Source: Chryseobacterium jejuense (GTDB lineage Bacteria > Bacteroidota > Bacteroidia > Flavobacteriales > Weeksellaceae). Taken from it: a DNA stretch of 64,000 nucleotides. A model generated the notes under the pieces. The model was not told where the DNA came from, did no database searches, and saw only the letters and a list, made by a program, of their open reading frames with translations. Both the position numbers and the translations under genes were made by a program. Shown here in pieces: positions 53,299 to 61,260 of this stretch (position 1 is its first letter; each line of letters opens with the position of its first letter). The DNA lies in NCBI RefSeq assembly GCF_017877355.1, contig NZ_JAGIPR010000013.1, positions 79,158-143,157 of the forward strand, written 5' to 3'.

Positions 53299-54478
53299 AA
53301 CTCCTAACATAATATATATAAATAACAGGAATGATTCCTCTGTTGATTCCCTTGAATTAAAGAATGTAAATGAGAGCCAGATACTTGAAAGAAAATCATT
53401 ACAAGGCATCTTTATGGATAATGATTTTGAAAATGTTGAAGTATTTTATCCAACTAGAATAAATAGAATTCCTGATAAGCCTGAACATAAAGAACCTGTT
53501 CAGGCTTTTTTAATGTCTAATTCAAAAGTTCAGAGTTTTTCTGTTTTAACAGAAACTAATCAGCCAAGTTCTTTTATCCTAGCTAATACGTCAGAAGCTA
53601 CATTACAGCACTTACAGAATGATTGTATTATCCCTGTATTCAGCAAGGACAATGAGAAAACTATCACACATCAAGAGTTTATTGAGGTTGTCTTATCTGC
53701 TGTTCAGAGAGTATTTCCTAATCACGTTATAAGTAACCCTGAAATAAGAGTTTCTCATCAAATTAAAGGTAGAATACCTTCTGCAATCCATAAGCCTGTA
53801 AAAGATCTGTTAGAGCATGAAAAGACTATTTATTATGAAAGAATGGCTTTCATAGTTAAAGTGTCCAGCATAAATGATATAGTAAATGGTAATGAGCTTT
53901 CACTCACAATTGGTGGAGTACGCAGTTATAATTTGGAAAATCTTTACAATAAAAAGTCTTTAGAAAAGTTCAAATTCTTCATAGGTTTTCAAAATCAAGT
54001 CTGTATGAATTTGTGTGTGAGTAGTGATGGCTTTGTGGAGGATATTAGAGTAGGTAGTACAAATGATTTATATTCAAAGGTATTAGAAGTAATGCAAAAT
54101 TATAATGCAGAGCTTCATTTAATGGAAATGAAAGAACTTACACAGGATTATCTTTCAGAACATCAATTTGCTCAACTTATAGGTAAAAGTAGATTATATC
54201 AACACTTGCCTAAGCTTGAAAAACAGAATATTCCTTTGTTAAACTTTAATGACAGCCATATTAATACTATGGCTAAACATTATTATGAGGATAAGAACTT
54301 CTGTAGGCAAGAAAATGGTAATATTAACCTTTGGGATGTCTATAATCTCTTTACCCAAGCTAACAAGAGTAGTTATATAGATACTTTTCTTGATAGGAGT
54401 TCGAATGCTTTTGAATTTTCAAAAGGTATTCGGAAAGCAGTCAATAATGGTTCTGATTATCATTGGTTTTTGAATTAA
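53276..54478 (+). CDS. DUF3871 family protein, copy 2
   Basis: This 400-aa protein is conserved with the island 1 copy from NDCIIPVFSKDNEKTI to the end (GGVRSYNLENLYNKK, NYNAELHL, LLNFNDSHIN), while the first ~110 residues are nearly unrelated. The function is unknown. It starts inside the Sak4-like gene and is followed by a strong terminator. Confidence 0.8.
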   Translation: MDTQSFSKTPNIIYINNRNDSSVDSLELKNVNESQILERKSLQGIFMDNDFENVEVFYPTRINRIPDKPEHKEPVQAFLMSNSKVQSFSVLTETNQPSSFILANTSEATLQHLQNDCIIPVFSKDNEKTITHQEFIEVVLSAVQRVFPNHVISNPEIRVSHQIKGRIPSAIHKPVKDLLEHEKTIYYERMAFIVKVSSINDIVNGNELSLTIGGVRSYNLENLYNKKSLEKFKFFIGFQNQVCMNLCVSSDGFVEDIRVGSTNDLYSKVLEVMQNYNAELHLMEMKELTQDYLSEHQFAQLIGKSRLYQHLPKLEKQNIPLLNFNDSHINTMAKHYYEDKNFCRQENGNINLWDVYNLFTQANKSSYIDTFLDRSSNAFEFSKGIRKAVNNGSDYHWFLN

Positions 54479-54480
54479 AA

Positions 54481-54507
54481 ATAAACCCTACAAAAAGTAG
54501 GGTTTAT
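54481..54507 (+). terminator. Terminator after DUF3871 copy 2
   Basis: An 11-bp perfect stem (ATAAACCCTAC / GTAGGGTTTAT) with an AAAAA loop lies immediately after the stop codon. Confidence 0.75.
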
Positions 54508-54531
54508 ATTAGAAGAGTAGTTTTTATTTAG

Positions 54532-54539
54532 TATTTTTG
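54532..54539 (+). promoter_or_regulatory. -7 promoter box for the toxin-antitoxin pair
   Basis: TATTTTTG matches the -7 consensus, 20 bp before the TTG start at 54,560. Confidence 0.5.
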
Positions 54540-54559
54540 AATAAATAATTAGTATACAG

Positions 54560-54898
54560 TTGATAATCTCTTTTCAAAATAAAAAATTACGAGAAATTTG
54601 TGAAGATAATAAGTCTGCGATTGAACATTTGGGAATAGAGATTGTTCAAAGTTTGAAAAACAGATTGTCAGATTTTGAGGCAGCAAAGAATCTATCAGAA
54701 ATCCCACTTGGAAACCCAACAGAATTTAAGGTAGACAAAAAAGTATATTTTACAATAGATCTTAATAAAAAATATAAACTTATTTTTGTCGTTAATAATT
54801 TAAACCTTCAAGTATCTGAAGAATTTGATTGGACTAAAATTACTAGAATTAAAATAATAGACATTCATAATGAACAAAACACTTCCATTTTCACCTAA
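54560..54898 (+). CDS. HigB/RelE-type toxin
   Basis: This 112-aa RelE-fold protein appears to start at TTG 54,560 (MIISFQNKKLREIC...). The helical start, AKNLSEIP, and the C-terminal strand ITRIKIIDIHNE resemble HigB-type mRNA interferases, which cut mRNA on the ribosome. The last 29 bp overlap the antitoxin gene, typical of a type II pair in the toxin-first higBA order. Confidence 0.78.
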   Translation: MIISFQNKKLREICEDNKSAIEHLGIEIVQSLKNRLSDFEAAKNLSEIPLGNPTEFKVDKKVYFTIDLNKKYKLIFVVNNLNLQVSEEFDWTKITRIKIIDIHNEQNTSIFT

Positions 54899-55970
54899 TT
54901 GGGCAACTCCTCCGGGAAGTACAATAAAGGATGTATTATCAGAGAGAGAGGTAAGTATTAACGATTTTGCTCAAAGAATGAATGAAGATTTGCAAACTAT
55001 TAATTTACTTTTAAAAGGTCAATTATCAATAGATGAAAATCTTGCTGATAAACTAGAAGTTGTATTGGGTTCCACAAAGTCTTTTTGGTTAAGTAGGGAG
55101 CAACAATATAAAAAAAATCTGGAAAACATAGATGAAATTAGCACTTGGTTAAAACAGATTCCTTATAAGGATATGTTGAAGTTTGGATGGGTGGAAAATA
55201 AGAATAATATTTACAAATCTTGTTTAGATTTTTTTAGTGTTGATAATTTTCAAGAATTTAAAATTAAATATGATTTTCTATTAAATACTGTTGCATTCAG
55301 AAAATCAAATGCTTTTATTTCTGAAAACTTGTCTATAATTTCATGGATCAGAAGAGCTGAAATACTAGCAGAAAATTATAAGTGTAAAAAATGGAATAAG
55401 GATTTATTTATTGAAACATTAGAAGATAAAATAAAACCTTTGACTAGAAAAAAAAGCCCCAAACAATTCTTACCAGACTTAATACGCTATTGTGAAGATT
55501 GTGGTGTTGCAGTTGTAATTGTTCCAACCCCACAAAAATGTACTGCAAGCGGAGCTACTAAATTCATAAATGAAGATAAGGCTCTACTTATCCTGAGTTT
55601 TAGATATCTTTCTGACGATCAGTTTTGGTTTACATTTTTTCATGAGGCAGGTCATTTGATTTTACATAGTCATAAGTCATTAAGAATTGAATCAGAAAAT
55701 AATTTGGAATTGATTGCAGATGAAGAAATAGAAGCTAATCTATTTGCAGCCGAAATGTTACTTCACCTTAATTTAAGAAAGGAATTATATTCATTAAAAA
55801 GTGATAAAAGAAAAATTTTAGAGCTTGCTATTAGAGCTGGGGTTTCTCCAGGTATTATTGTTGGTCAAATGCAGCACTCTAAAATAATAAGCCCAAGCTA
55901 TCTTAATGGATATAAAAAAAGATATACTTGGGAAGAAATTAATGAAGCTTTAAATCATATCAACCATTAA
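54870..55970 (+). CDS. HigA-type antitoxin with ImmA/IrrE metallopeptidase domain
   Basis: This 366-aa fusion has an N-terminal HTH like HigA/VapI (ATPPGSTIKDVLSEREVSINDFAQRM, near residues 9-70) and a C-terminal ImmA/IrrE-type zinc peptidase with HEAGHLILH (near residue 255) and a downstream Glu-rich IEANLFAAEML. The antitoxin binds the toxin and DNA; the peptidase might degrade a regulator on stress. It overlaps the toxin gene by 29 bp and the convergent pyrophosphorylase-like gene by 11 bp. Confidence 0.82.
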   Translation: MNKTLPFSPNWATPPGSTIKDVLSEREVSINDFAQRMNEDLQTINLLLKGQLSIDENLADKLEVVLGSTKSFWLSREQQYKKNLENIDEISTWLKQIPYKDMLKFGWVENKNNIYKSCLDFFSVDNFQEFKIKYDFLLNTVAFRKSNAFISENLSIISWIRRAEILAENYKCKKWNKDLFIETLEDKIKPLTRKKSPKQFLPDLIRYCEDCGVAVVIVPTPQKCTASGATKFINEDKALLILSFRYLSDDQFWFTFFHEAGHLILHSHKSLRIESENNLELIADEEIEANLFAAEMLLHLNLRKELYSLKSDKRKILELAIRAGVSPGIIVGQMQHSKIISPSYLNGYKKRYTWEEINEALNHINH

Positions 55971-56892
55971 AATAGATATATTGAGCAGGATTTTTTTGCC
56001 AATTGCATAATGCATCTTCTAAAACCTGCATTCCAAAACTTAGTTGTAAATGTGTTTCAAGGTTAATTAAATAACTTTCTAATGAGGATGCATTTCCTTG
56101 TTGTCCATTTAAGTTGTAAAGCATTCGTGCTCCTGTTAATGGTCCTGAAGCACCTTTTAAGTAAGGTGTATCTGGTTCAATATTTAAAATTCCTGACTTT
56201 CCTAACATACAAAGGAAATCGAACGTTCCCAGCCTACTAAATCCTTTAATATCTCTCTTATAGATTCTGTATAATCTATTGAAGAGTATTCTTGGAGTTG
56301 GGGAATCTTCAATTATATTAGAAAAAAAACTAGAATGGGAGTTTCCGATTAAATTAACATAACTAGTTATTGTTGCGCCTGTTCCCGCATTACTAGTGGC
56401 AGATATACTTTGATATCTTCTATGATTTCCAAATTTTGCATTATCCTTAATTTGCAATGAATTATTATCCAGCCAAGTGAGAAAAGTGTTTAAGTTATTT
56501 GAAACATTTCCCCATGACCATTTATTATTCCCATCTTGCCCTAATTTACCATATAAATTCTTTGTTATTTTCCACCCATTCACTGGGTCAATTCCAAAAT
56601 GAGTTGATAAAAATATTAACCAATTGGCCTCATCAAAGTTTCCTTGTTGGAATAAATAACACGCGCCTTTTATTGGGTCAAATAAATTATTGTTTGGATC
56701 AGCTCTTTCAGGAGATATTGTTCTACTCCTTACTGTTTCAACATATTTAACTCTCCTAATACTATCGATTAATTGTCTAATAAATACATCTTTTTTAATG
56801 GGATCAAGTATTCCTGATAAAATATTACCATTTTGTAAATTATATGTATTGATTTTATTTTCTAATGATAGATAAAGTGCTGTATTTTTCAT
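55960..56892 (-). CDS. Probable alpha-glutamyl/putrescinyl-thymine-pyrophosphorylase-like protein
   Basis: This 310-aa soluble protein looks like clade 3 of the alpha-glutamyl/putrescinyl thymine pyrophosphorylase family, HhH-glycosylase-like proteins linked to hypermodified thymine in phage DNA. The segments that suggest this are FLCMLGKSGILNIEPDTPYL and GASGPLTGARMLY. The call is from memory of the family's look. It is the last gene of a four-gene minus-strand operon, 2 bp after the UDG-fold gene. In known systems the family acts on hydroxymethyl-pyrimidine pyrophosphates in DNA, which suits the neighbouring thymidylate-synthase-fold gene. Confidence 0.5.
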   Translation of the reverse strand: MKNTALYLSLENKINTYNLQNGNILSGILDPIKKDVFIRQLIDSIRRVKYVETVRSRTISPERADPNNNLFDPIKGACYLFQQGNFDEANWLIFLSTHFGIDPVNGWKITKNLYGKLGQDGNNKWSWGNVSNNLNTFLTWLDNNSLQIKDNAKFGNHRRYQSISATSNAGTGATITSYVNLIGNSHSSFFSNIIEDSPTPRILFNRLYRIYKRDIKGFSRLGTFDFLCMLGKSGILNIEPDTPYLKGASGPLTGARMLYNLNGQQGNASSLESYLINLETHLQLSFGMQVLEDALCNWQKNPAQYIYFNG

Positions 56893-56894
56893 AA

Positions 56895-57683
56895 TTACGA
56901 TGTGATTTGTGTATTAATCCAATTCTTAATATTTAGCATTACATGCTTTGTTATACCAAAGCTACTCTGAATATTATGATTAAATCCTATAAGTTTAATT
57001 TCTCTATTTAAATCCACATTTCCAATTTTATTTAATATTCCAGTAAAGGAATATCCTAAAACAGGAGCTCCATTAACTCTATTTAGTTGCCAAGTTTCTT
57101 GTAAGTTTTTATCTAATGATATACTAGATACCTTTTCAAAAGTTGAAATTACTGTTGTGCCGTTTAGTATTATATATTCAAGTTTTGATTCGTTTATAAT
57201 ATCTCCTAATATATCTGCACATTTATTTAGAAGATTCTTTTGATTTTTTATAGAAAGGTTTGACCATTTTTTTAATGTTGCAAATGGGATTAAATCCAAG
57301 TGGCATACATTACTCAAAGGAAAGTAATAGGAATAAGAAGTATCAGATAGTAGAAATTCTAATTTGTTAAACCATTGACTATAAGGGTTGTTTTCAAAAT
57401 ATTGATTACAAGCGTCCAATATTTTTGACAAATGAATTTCACTGATTTCATTCCAATTATCTAAGTTTAAAGATTCTAATGTATGAAACCTACTATTTTT
57501 TAGGACCTCATTATTACTATCAGTAAACTCTCTATTACTAGGATTAATACCTACTGTGGCAATTTTCGCATTATTGAAATTACCAAAATAGGGTATGGGT
57601 GTACTCCATTCTATAATGCCTAAATCAATAATATCCTCCTCCTCTTCTAATATTTTAAATATCTCTTCTAATATCTTAATCAT
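56895..57683 (-). CDS. Uracil-DNA-glycosylase-fold protein
   Basis: This 262-aa protein contains the UDG-superfamily motif 1-like segment IATVGINPSNREF near residues 41-53 and a C-terminal motif 2-like IGFNHNIQSS near 233, flanking a YIILNG strand. This matches loosely annotated 'uracil-DNA glycosylase-like' proteins. The base it removes is unknown; it could excise or sense a modified pyrimidine. It overlaps the thymidylate-synthase-like gene by 8 bp. Confidence 0.65.
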   Translation of the reverse strand: MIKILEEIFKILEEEEDIIDLGIIEWSTPIPYFGNFNNAKIATVGINPSNREFTDSNNEVLKNSRFHTLESLNLDNWNEISEIHLSKILDACNQYFENNPYSQWFNKLEFLLSDTSYSYYFPLSNVCHLDLIPFATLKKWSNLSIKNQKNLLNKCADILGDIINESKLEYIILNGTTVISTFEKVSSISLDKNLQETWQLNRVNGAPVLGYSFTGILNKIGNVDLNREIKLIGFNHNIQSSFGITKHVMLNIKNWINTQITS

Positions 57684-58644
57684 CTGTAGTTAGGTTGAAT
57701 TTCTCTTCAATATATTGTTTAAATAAACTGTTTTTTAGTAAAGATTTTATATTATTGATCTCTGATTTATTTTTATTCTTATCTAAAGAATAAATTTTTA
57801 ATAAAGTTATCATGTCTTTCCAATAGTCATCAACTTCAGGCAAATTCATAATATCAAAATTAGGATTAGTTCGTATTTCTTTTTCATATACCAATAATAG
57901 TTTAATGTTAGTAAAAACGTTTTGTGAAGGCATTTCTGGCATTACATATTTTGTTGACTGTAATCCTTCTGAAATATAATTTCTAGCTAATTCTATACTT
58001 TTTGAATATAAATGTAAGCTAGAAACAAAATGGTTGTATTCTCCCAATCCAACATTTAGTTCACAAGCAATAATTTCTTGTAACATTGTAAAGCAAAAAA
58101 TATCATGTGGAAGTCCTAAAAAAATATCATTGGATCTCATTGAGGCAAAAAGATGTAATTTTTTCTCTCTAATTAAAAATTGTAATGATATAGTACAAGG
58201 AATATCTTTTGAATCAATGTTAATTAAGTCTTTAGCGTCAAAGATCTGTATTACTGCTCTTCTTGTATTAGGTCTTTCTTTTAATAGCTTAATAACATTT
58301 TCAATTTGATTTATGTAGCCATGCATGGAAATTAATCTAGGTCCATAGGCTCCACTTACTGTTGTTCCATCATCTGAGGATTTTGAATAAATATGAAGGT
58401 AATATTTAATAAACTCTAGCTCATCACTACCAGAGAGATACCATAGTAATTCACCAATAGGGCTTATAGCAATGTTTTTAGTTTGGGTAGCACTTACCCT
58501 TGCTCTTGGATTTTTTAGCTTTATATAAACTCCTAACTTTTCATAATTATCTCCTTTAGTATTATTAATAGATGTGTCTATATCTAGAAATTTAGGTAAT
58601 AGTTCATGTAGTAAGTCATCAAGTGTATTTTCTTCTATGTACAT
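57676..58644 (-). CDS. Thymidylate-synthase-fold enzyme with dCMP-type specificity residue
   Basis: This 322-aa protein has the TS core: catalytic Cys in DIPCTISLQF (C150), Arg pair NTRRA (128-129) for the nucleotide phosphate, and RSNDIFLGLPHDIF (170-183). True thymidylate synthases have GLPFN there, and the Asn selects dUMP; T4 dCMP hydroxymethylase has Asp at the aligned site. Here it is D181, so dCMP methylation or hydroxymethylation is predicted. It is co-transcribed with UDG-fold, pyrophosphorylase-like and Mrr-like genes, which points to DNA-base modification rather than housekeeping dTMP synthesis. Confidence 0.78.
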   Translation of the reverse strand: MYIEENTLDDLLHELLPKFLDIDTSINNTKGDNYEKLGVYIKLKNPRARVSATQTKNIAISPIGELLWYLSGSDELEFIKYYLHIYSKSSDDGTTVSGAYGPRLISMHGYINQIENVIKLLKERPNTRRAVIQIFDAKDLINIDSKDIPCTISLQFLIREKKLHLFASMRSNDIFLGLPHDIFCFTMLQEIIACELNVGLGEYNHFVSSLHLYSKSIELARNYISEGLQSTKYVMPEMPSQNVFTNIKLLLVYEKEIRTNPNFDIMNLPEVDDYWKDMITLLKIYSLDKNKNKSEINNIKSLLKNSLFKQYIEEKFNLTTDD

Positions 58645-58686
58645 TGATTATAAGTTTTTCTAAAAATATTGAAAATTATGGTATTA

Positions 58687-59469
58687 TTATCTGATTACTT
58701 TCATCATTTGCATATGAATGTTTTTATCAGGTGGGAAATAATGTAGTTGGGGACTATAATCACCATTCTTTTGCATTTCAATTTCAGTCATAAATAACTT
58801 TTCTTCAACTACTAAAAAATTAATGTTTAACCAGTTTATTAATTCAAAATAGTTTTCCGCAGATCTTTCTCCATATTTAACATCAAGATAGGTTTCAAAT
58901 ATTATTGGATAAGCATTTTCTAGTCCTGCTTTAATAGATCTTACTAATGCCATTAAAATAAAATATACATTGAATTTTGGGTCATAGCCACCTGTCTCTT
59001 GTCTTAAATTGTATTTTATACGTATGTTTTTATTATGTGAATAATATCTACACAATAATAAATTTATTCTTTCTAAATACTTTTCTAAGATTTCATTTTG
59101 AATTATTCTACCAGAATATTGTTGAAGTTCTTCATAAGTTAGTAATGAAATATTGGAATTCTTAGAGGCTTCTATTGCTCCTTTTTGAAAACCTTTTTCA
59201 GAAATAATGAATCCTTTATCTGCTCCTATATCATCCACTATCTGTCTTAATCCTAACACATGTAGTTTCGATATTCTATGTTTCCATTTTTTAGCTTCAA
59301 TAATCCATGTCAAGTCATGTCCTAAATATTTGCTCTTCACTAAAACATCAATGTTGTGATTGGTTCTTACTCCTTGAATAGTTACATTAGTTTGAGCATC
59401 ACATCCCAATAGTTGAAAATAAGATTTCAAAATTTCTTGGAATTCATACCAAGGTTTCATTTTAGCCAT
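58687..59469 (-). CDS. Mrr-like restriction endonuclease
   Basis: This 260-aa protein has a PD-(D/E)xK core of the Mrr_cat type: NHNIDV with D41, TWIIEAKKWK with E58 and K60, then QIVDDIGADKGFIISEKGFQKGAI. Mrr enzymes cut modified DNA. The C-terminal ~120 residues are a separate helical domain with no named motif. It is the first gene of the four-gene operon with the TS-fold, UDG-fold and pyrophosphorylase-like genes; a Met at 59,460 is an alternative start. Confidence 0.85.
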   Translation of the reverse strand: MAKMKPWYEFQEILKSYFQLLGCDAQTNVTIQGVRTNHNIDVLVKSKYLGHDLTWIIEAKKWKHRISKLHVLGLRQIVDDIGADKGFIISEKGFQKGAIEASKNSNISLLTYEELQQYSGRIIQNEILEKYLERINLLLCRYYSHNKNIRIKYNLRQETGGYDPKFNVYFILMALVRSIKAGLENAYPIIFETYLDVKYGERSAENYFELINWLNINFLVVEEKLFMTEIEMQKNGDYSPQLHYFPPDKNIHMQMMKVIR

Positions 59470-59596
59470 AGTTATAAGTTTTTATAAAAGTAGTTTTTTT
59501 TAGTTAATATCAAATGCAGGGAGATTTGAAAATAGAAAATAATTTTTTTACTTTCTAAAAGCCTTCTCTTTAAGAAAGCATGATAGTCCTTTAGAA

Positions 59597-59668
59597 ACAC
59601 CCCCACCTATTTTAGTAAGGGGAACCTCCCCGTACTGTTTCTAATAGAAAATGAAATTTCAGGCAGAC
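59597..59668. promoter_or_regulatory. Conserved non-coding element, island 2 copy
   Basis: Same order as at 42,468: a C-rich run (ACCCCCACCTAT), hairpin GGGG-aacct-CCCC (59,619-59,631), TAATAGAAAA, AAATTTC, GGCAG. It lies upstream of the homologous 135-aa gene. Confidence 0.55.
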
Positions 59669-59747
59669 TATATATTGTTTCAACCATAGTTTAATCTGAA
59701 CATATCTCTTAGGAAAGGTGAAAATCTAACTCAAAAACTTAAAGACA

Positions 59748-60155
59748 ATGGTAAGAATTATCAACTACAAAGCAAGACAAAAAGAGGATGGTACAACATT
59801 TTGTGTACTCGAAGTTCAAGGAGGAATTGAAATGGTATTAAGCCAAAAGACCAACCAGTATTATGCTACAGCCAAAAAGACTTTCATTTCATCTACATTT
59901 GATGAAGAAACCTGTAAGGCTTTAATTGGTACAGAGCTTCAGGGTAGTGTTCAGAAAGAAGAATGTGAACCTTATGAATATGTTATCAAAGAAACAGGAG
60001 AATCAATTATTATGCAACATAGGTTCGTGTATATTCCCGAAAGTATTGTTCCTTCTAGCTCAATAAAAGCTAACAGAGCTACTTCTGATAACTTTGAGGC
60101 AGATCTGGAAAACTTTTCTACGAATGGGAAATATGACCATGTTCTAGCAGATTAG
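59748..60155 (+). CDS. Conserved island chassis protein, 135 aa, copy 2
   Basis: Homologue of the 132-aa product at 42,624 (MVRIINYKARQKEDGTTF, EVQGGIEMV, YYATAKKTFISSTFDE, TCKALIGT). The last ~30 residues differ. No family is recognised. It precedes RadC with a long-stem hairpin between them, as in island 1. Confidence 0.7.
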   Translation: MVRIINYKARQKEDGTTFCVLEVQGGIEMVLSQKTNQYYATAKKTFISSTFDEETCKALIGTELQGSVQKEECEPYEYVIKETGESIIMQHRFVYIPESIVPSSSIKANRATSDNFEADLENFSTNGKYDHVLAD

Positions 60156-60186
60156 TTTTAAAGTTTCAACATAACTCTATTGTATA

Positions 60187-60245
60187 AAACTTCCACTTTC
60201 GTATTGTATACTATAATGTGTAAATACGAGGTTGGAAGTTTTTTT
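60187..60245 (+). terminator. Hairpin between the 135-aa gene and radC (island 2)
   Basis: AAACTTCCA (60,187-60,195) pairs with TGGAAGTTT (60,233-60,241), with an inner CGTATT/AATACG helix and a T-run after it. It takes the same position as the hairpin at 43,048 of island 1. Confidence 0.65.
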
Positions 60246-60278
60246 ATTTTCTAATTCCCCACTTAACCCTTTTTATTT

Positions 60279-60719
60279 ATGCAAGACCATCAGGTATCAG
60301 AAATACAAGTTTCTTATTCTCCTAACATAATAGAGACTATTATCTCTACTAGTGAATCCTCATATATGCTAGCCCTCAACAATTGGAATCTAGATACTAT
60401 TGAAATGTGTGAAGAAGCTAAAGTTTTGTTTCTTAATAATGCACTTAAAGTTATTGGTATCTATAATTTATCAAAGGGAGGTATATCTTCGAGTGTAGTA
60501 GATATAAGGCTAATTCTTTCCATAGCTTTAAAATCTATATCTACTCATATCATATTAATTCACAATCATCCAAGTACAAGTTTAGCACCAAGTAAGGCTG
60601 ATATGGATATTACAAGTAAATTGAAATTAGCTTGCGGTTTTTTAGAGATTAAGCTGTTAGACCATCTAATTATTAATAAAGAATCTTATTATAGTTTTGC
60701 TGATGAGGGTTTATTATAA
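60279..60719 (+). CDS. RadC-like JAB-domain protein, copy 2
   Basis: This 146-aa JAB/MPN-fold protein has zinc motif HNHPSTSLAPSKAD and upstream Glu in EMCEEAKVLFL. It is homologous to the island 1 copy at 43,170, with the N-terminal ~45 residues most changed. Its function in mobile elements is not established. Confidence 0.85.
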   Translation: MQDHQVSEIQVSYSPNIIETIISTSESSYMLALNNWNLDTIEMCEEAKVLFLNNALKVIGIYNLSKGGISSSVVDIRLILSIALKSISTHIILIHNHPSTSLAPSKADMDITSKLKLACGFLEIKLLDHLIINKESYYSFADEGLL

Positions 60720-60941
60720 ATCTTTAATATTAAGCTTAAAAATATTTCATTTTAAACTTAATAAAAGATAATATTAAGGCTCTATTAGGAATAATGTAAA
60801 GATAAAAAAGAATGTATAAGATCTAAAATATCTGCTAAATCATAAGAAGTTTTATGATATGCTTAATGTTAAGATATAATATTATAGCTAATTTTTAATG
60901 TTCATGTATGGGGACCAATCAAATAAAAATAAGATTAATAG

Positions 60942-61172
60942 CTAAATATCTAAAGTTGAAAACTTCATTAATTCTTCCATACTTATTTCAAGTCCTTCAC
61001 AAACTTCCATTAAGTATAAATAAGTAGGATTAATTCCACCTCTTTCTAATCTGGCAATGGACTCTCTGTCTTTCCCAATCTTGTGGGCAAGTTGAGCTTG
61101 AGTTAAATCTTTAGATTCTCTTATTTGCTTAATTCTTTTTCCAAACTTTATAAGTTCTTGCTCTCTATCCAT
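60942..61172 (-). CDS. XRE-family HTH repressor, island 2
   Basis: This 76-aa protein has the HTH core RIKQIRESKDLTQAQLAHKIGKDRESIARLERGGINPTYLYLMEVCEGL. It holds the same place after RadC as in island 1 and is divergent from the secreted-protein gene at 61,261. A GTCAAA-a-TTTGAC palindrome touches its start codon region, suggesting self-control through a site unlike the island 1 operators. Confidence 0.88.
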   Translation of the reverse strand: MDREQELIKFGKRIKQIRESKDLTQAQLAHKIGKDRESIARLERGGINPTYLYLMEVCEGLEISMEELMKFSTLDI

Positions 61173-61174
61173 TA

Positions 61175-61187
61175 GTCAAAATTTGAC
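61175..61187. promoter_or_regulatory. Candidate XRE operator, island 2
   Basis: GTCAAA-A-TTTGAC, a perfect 13-bp palindrome, 2 bp upstream of the XRE start. A second palindrome (AACGTATACGTT) lies at 61,209-61,220 in the same divergent region. Confidence 0.5.
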
Positions 61188-61260
61188 CTTTGTTATGAAT
61201 TTTAAAGGAACGTATACGTTACATTGTGTTTTATTTTGTATCTATGCGAAAATTTCAAAC

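Noticed and set aside
57676..58644. Housekeeping thymidylate synthase
   Set aside because: The Asn of GLPFN is replaced by Asp, and the gene is co-transcribed with DNA-modification and nuclease genes on an island.
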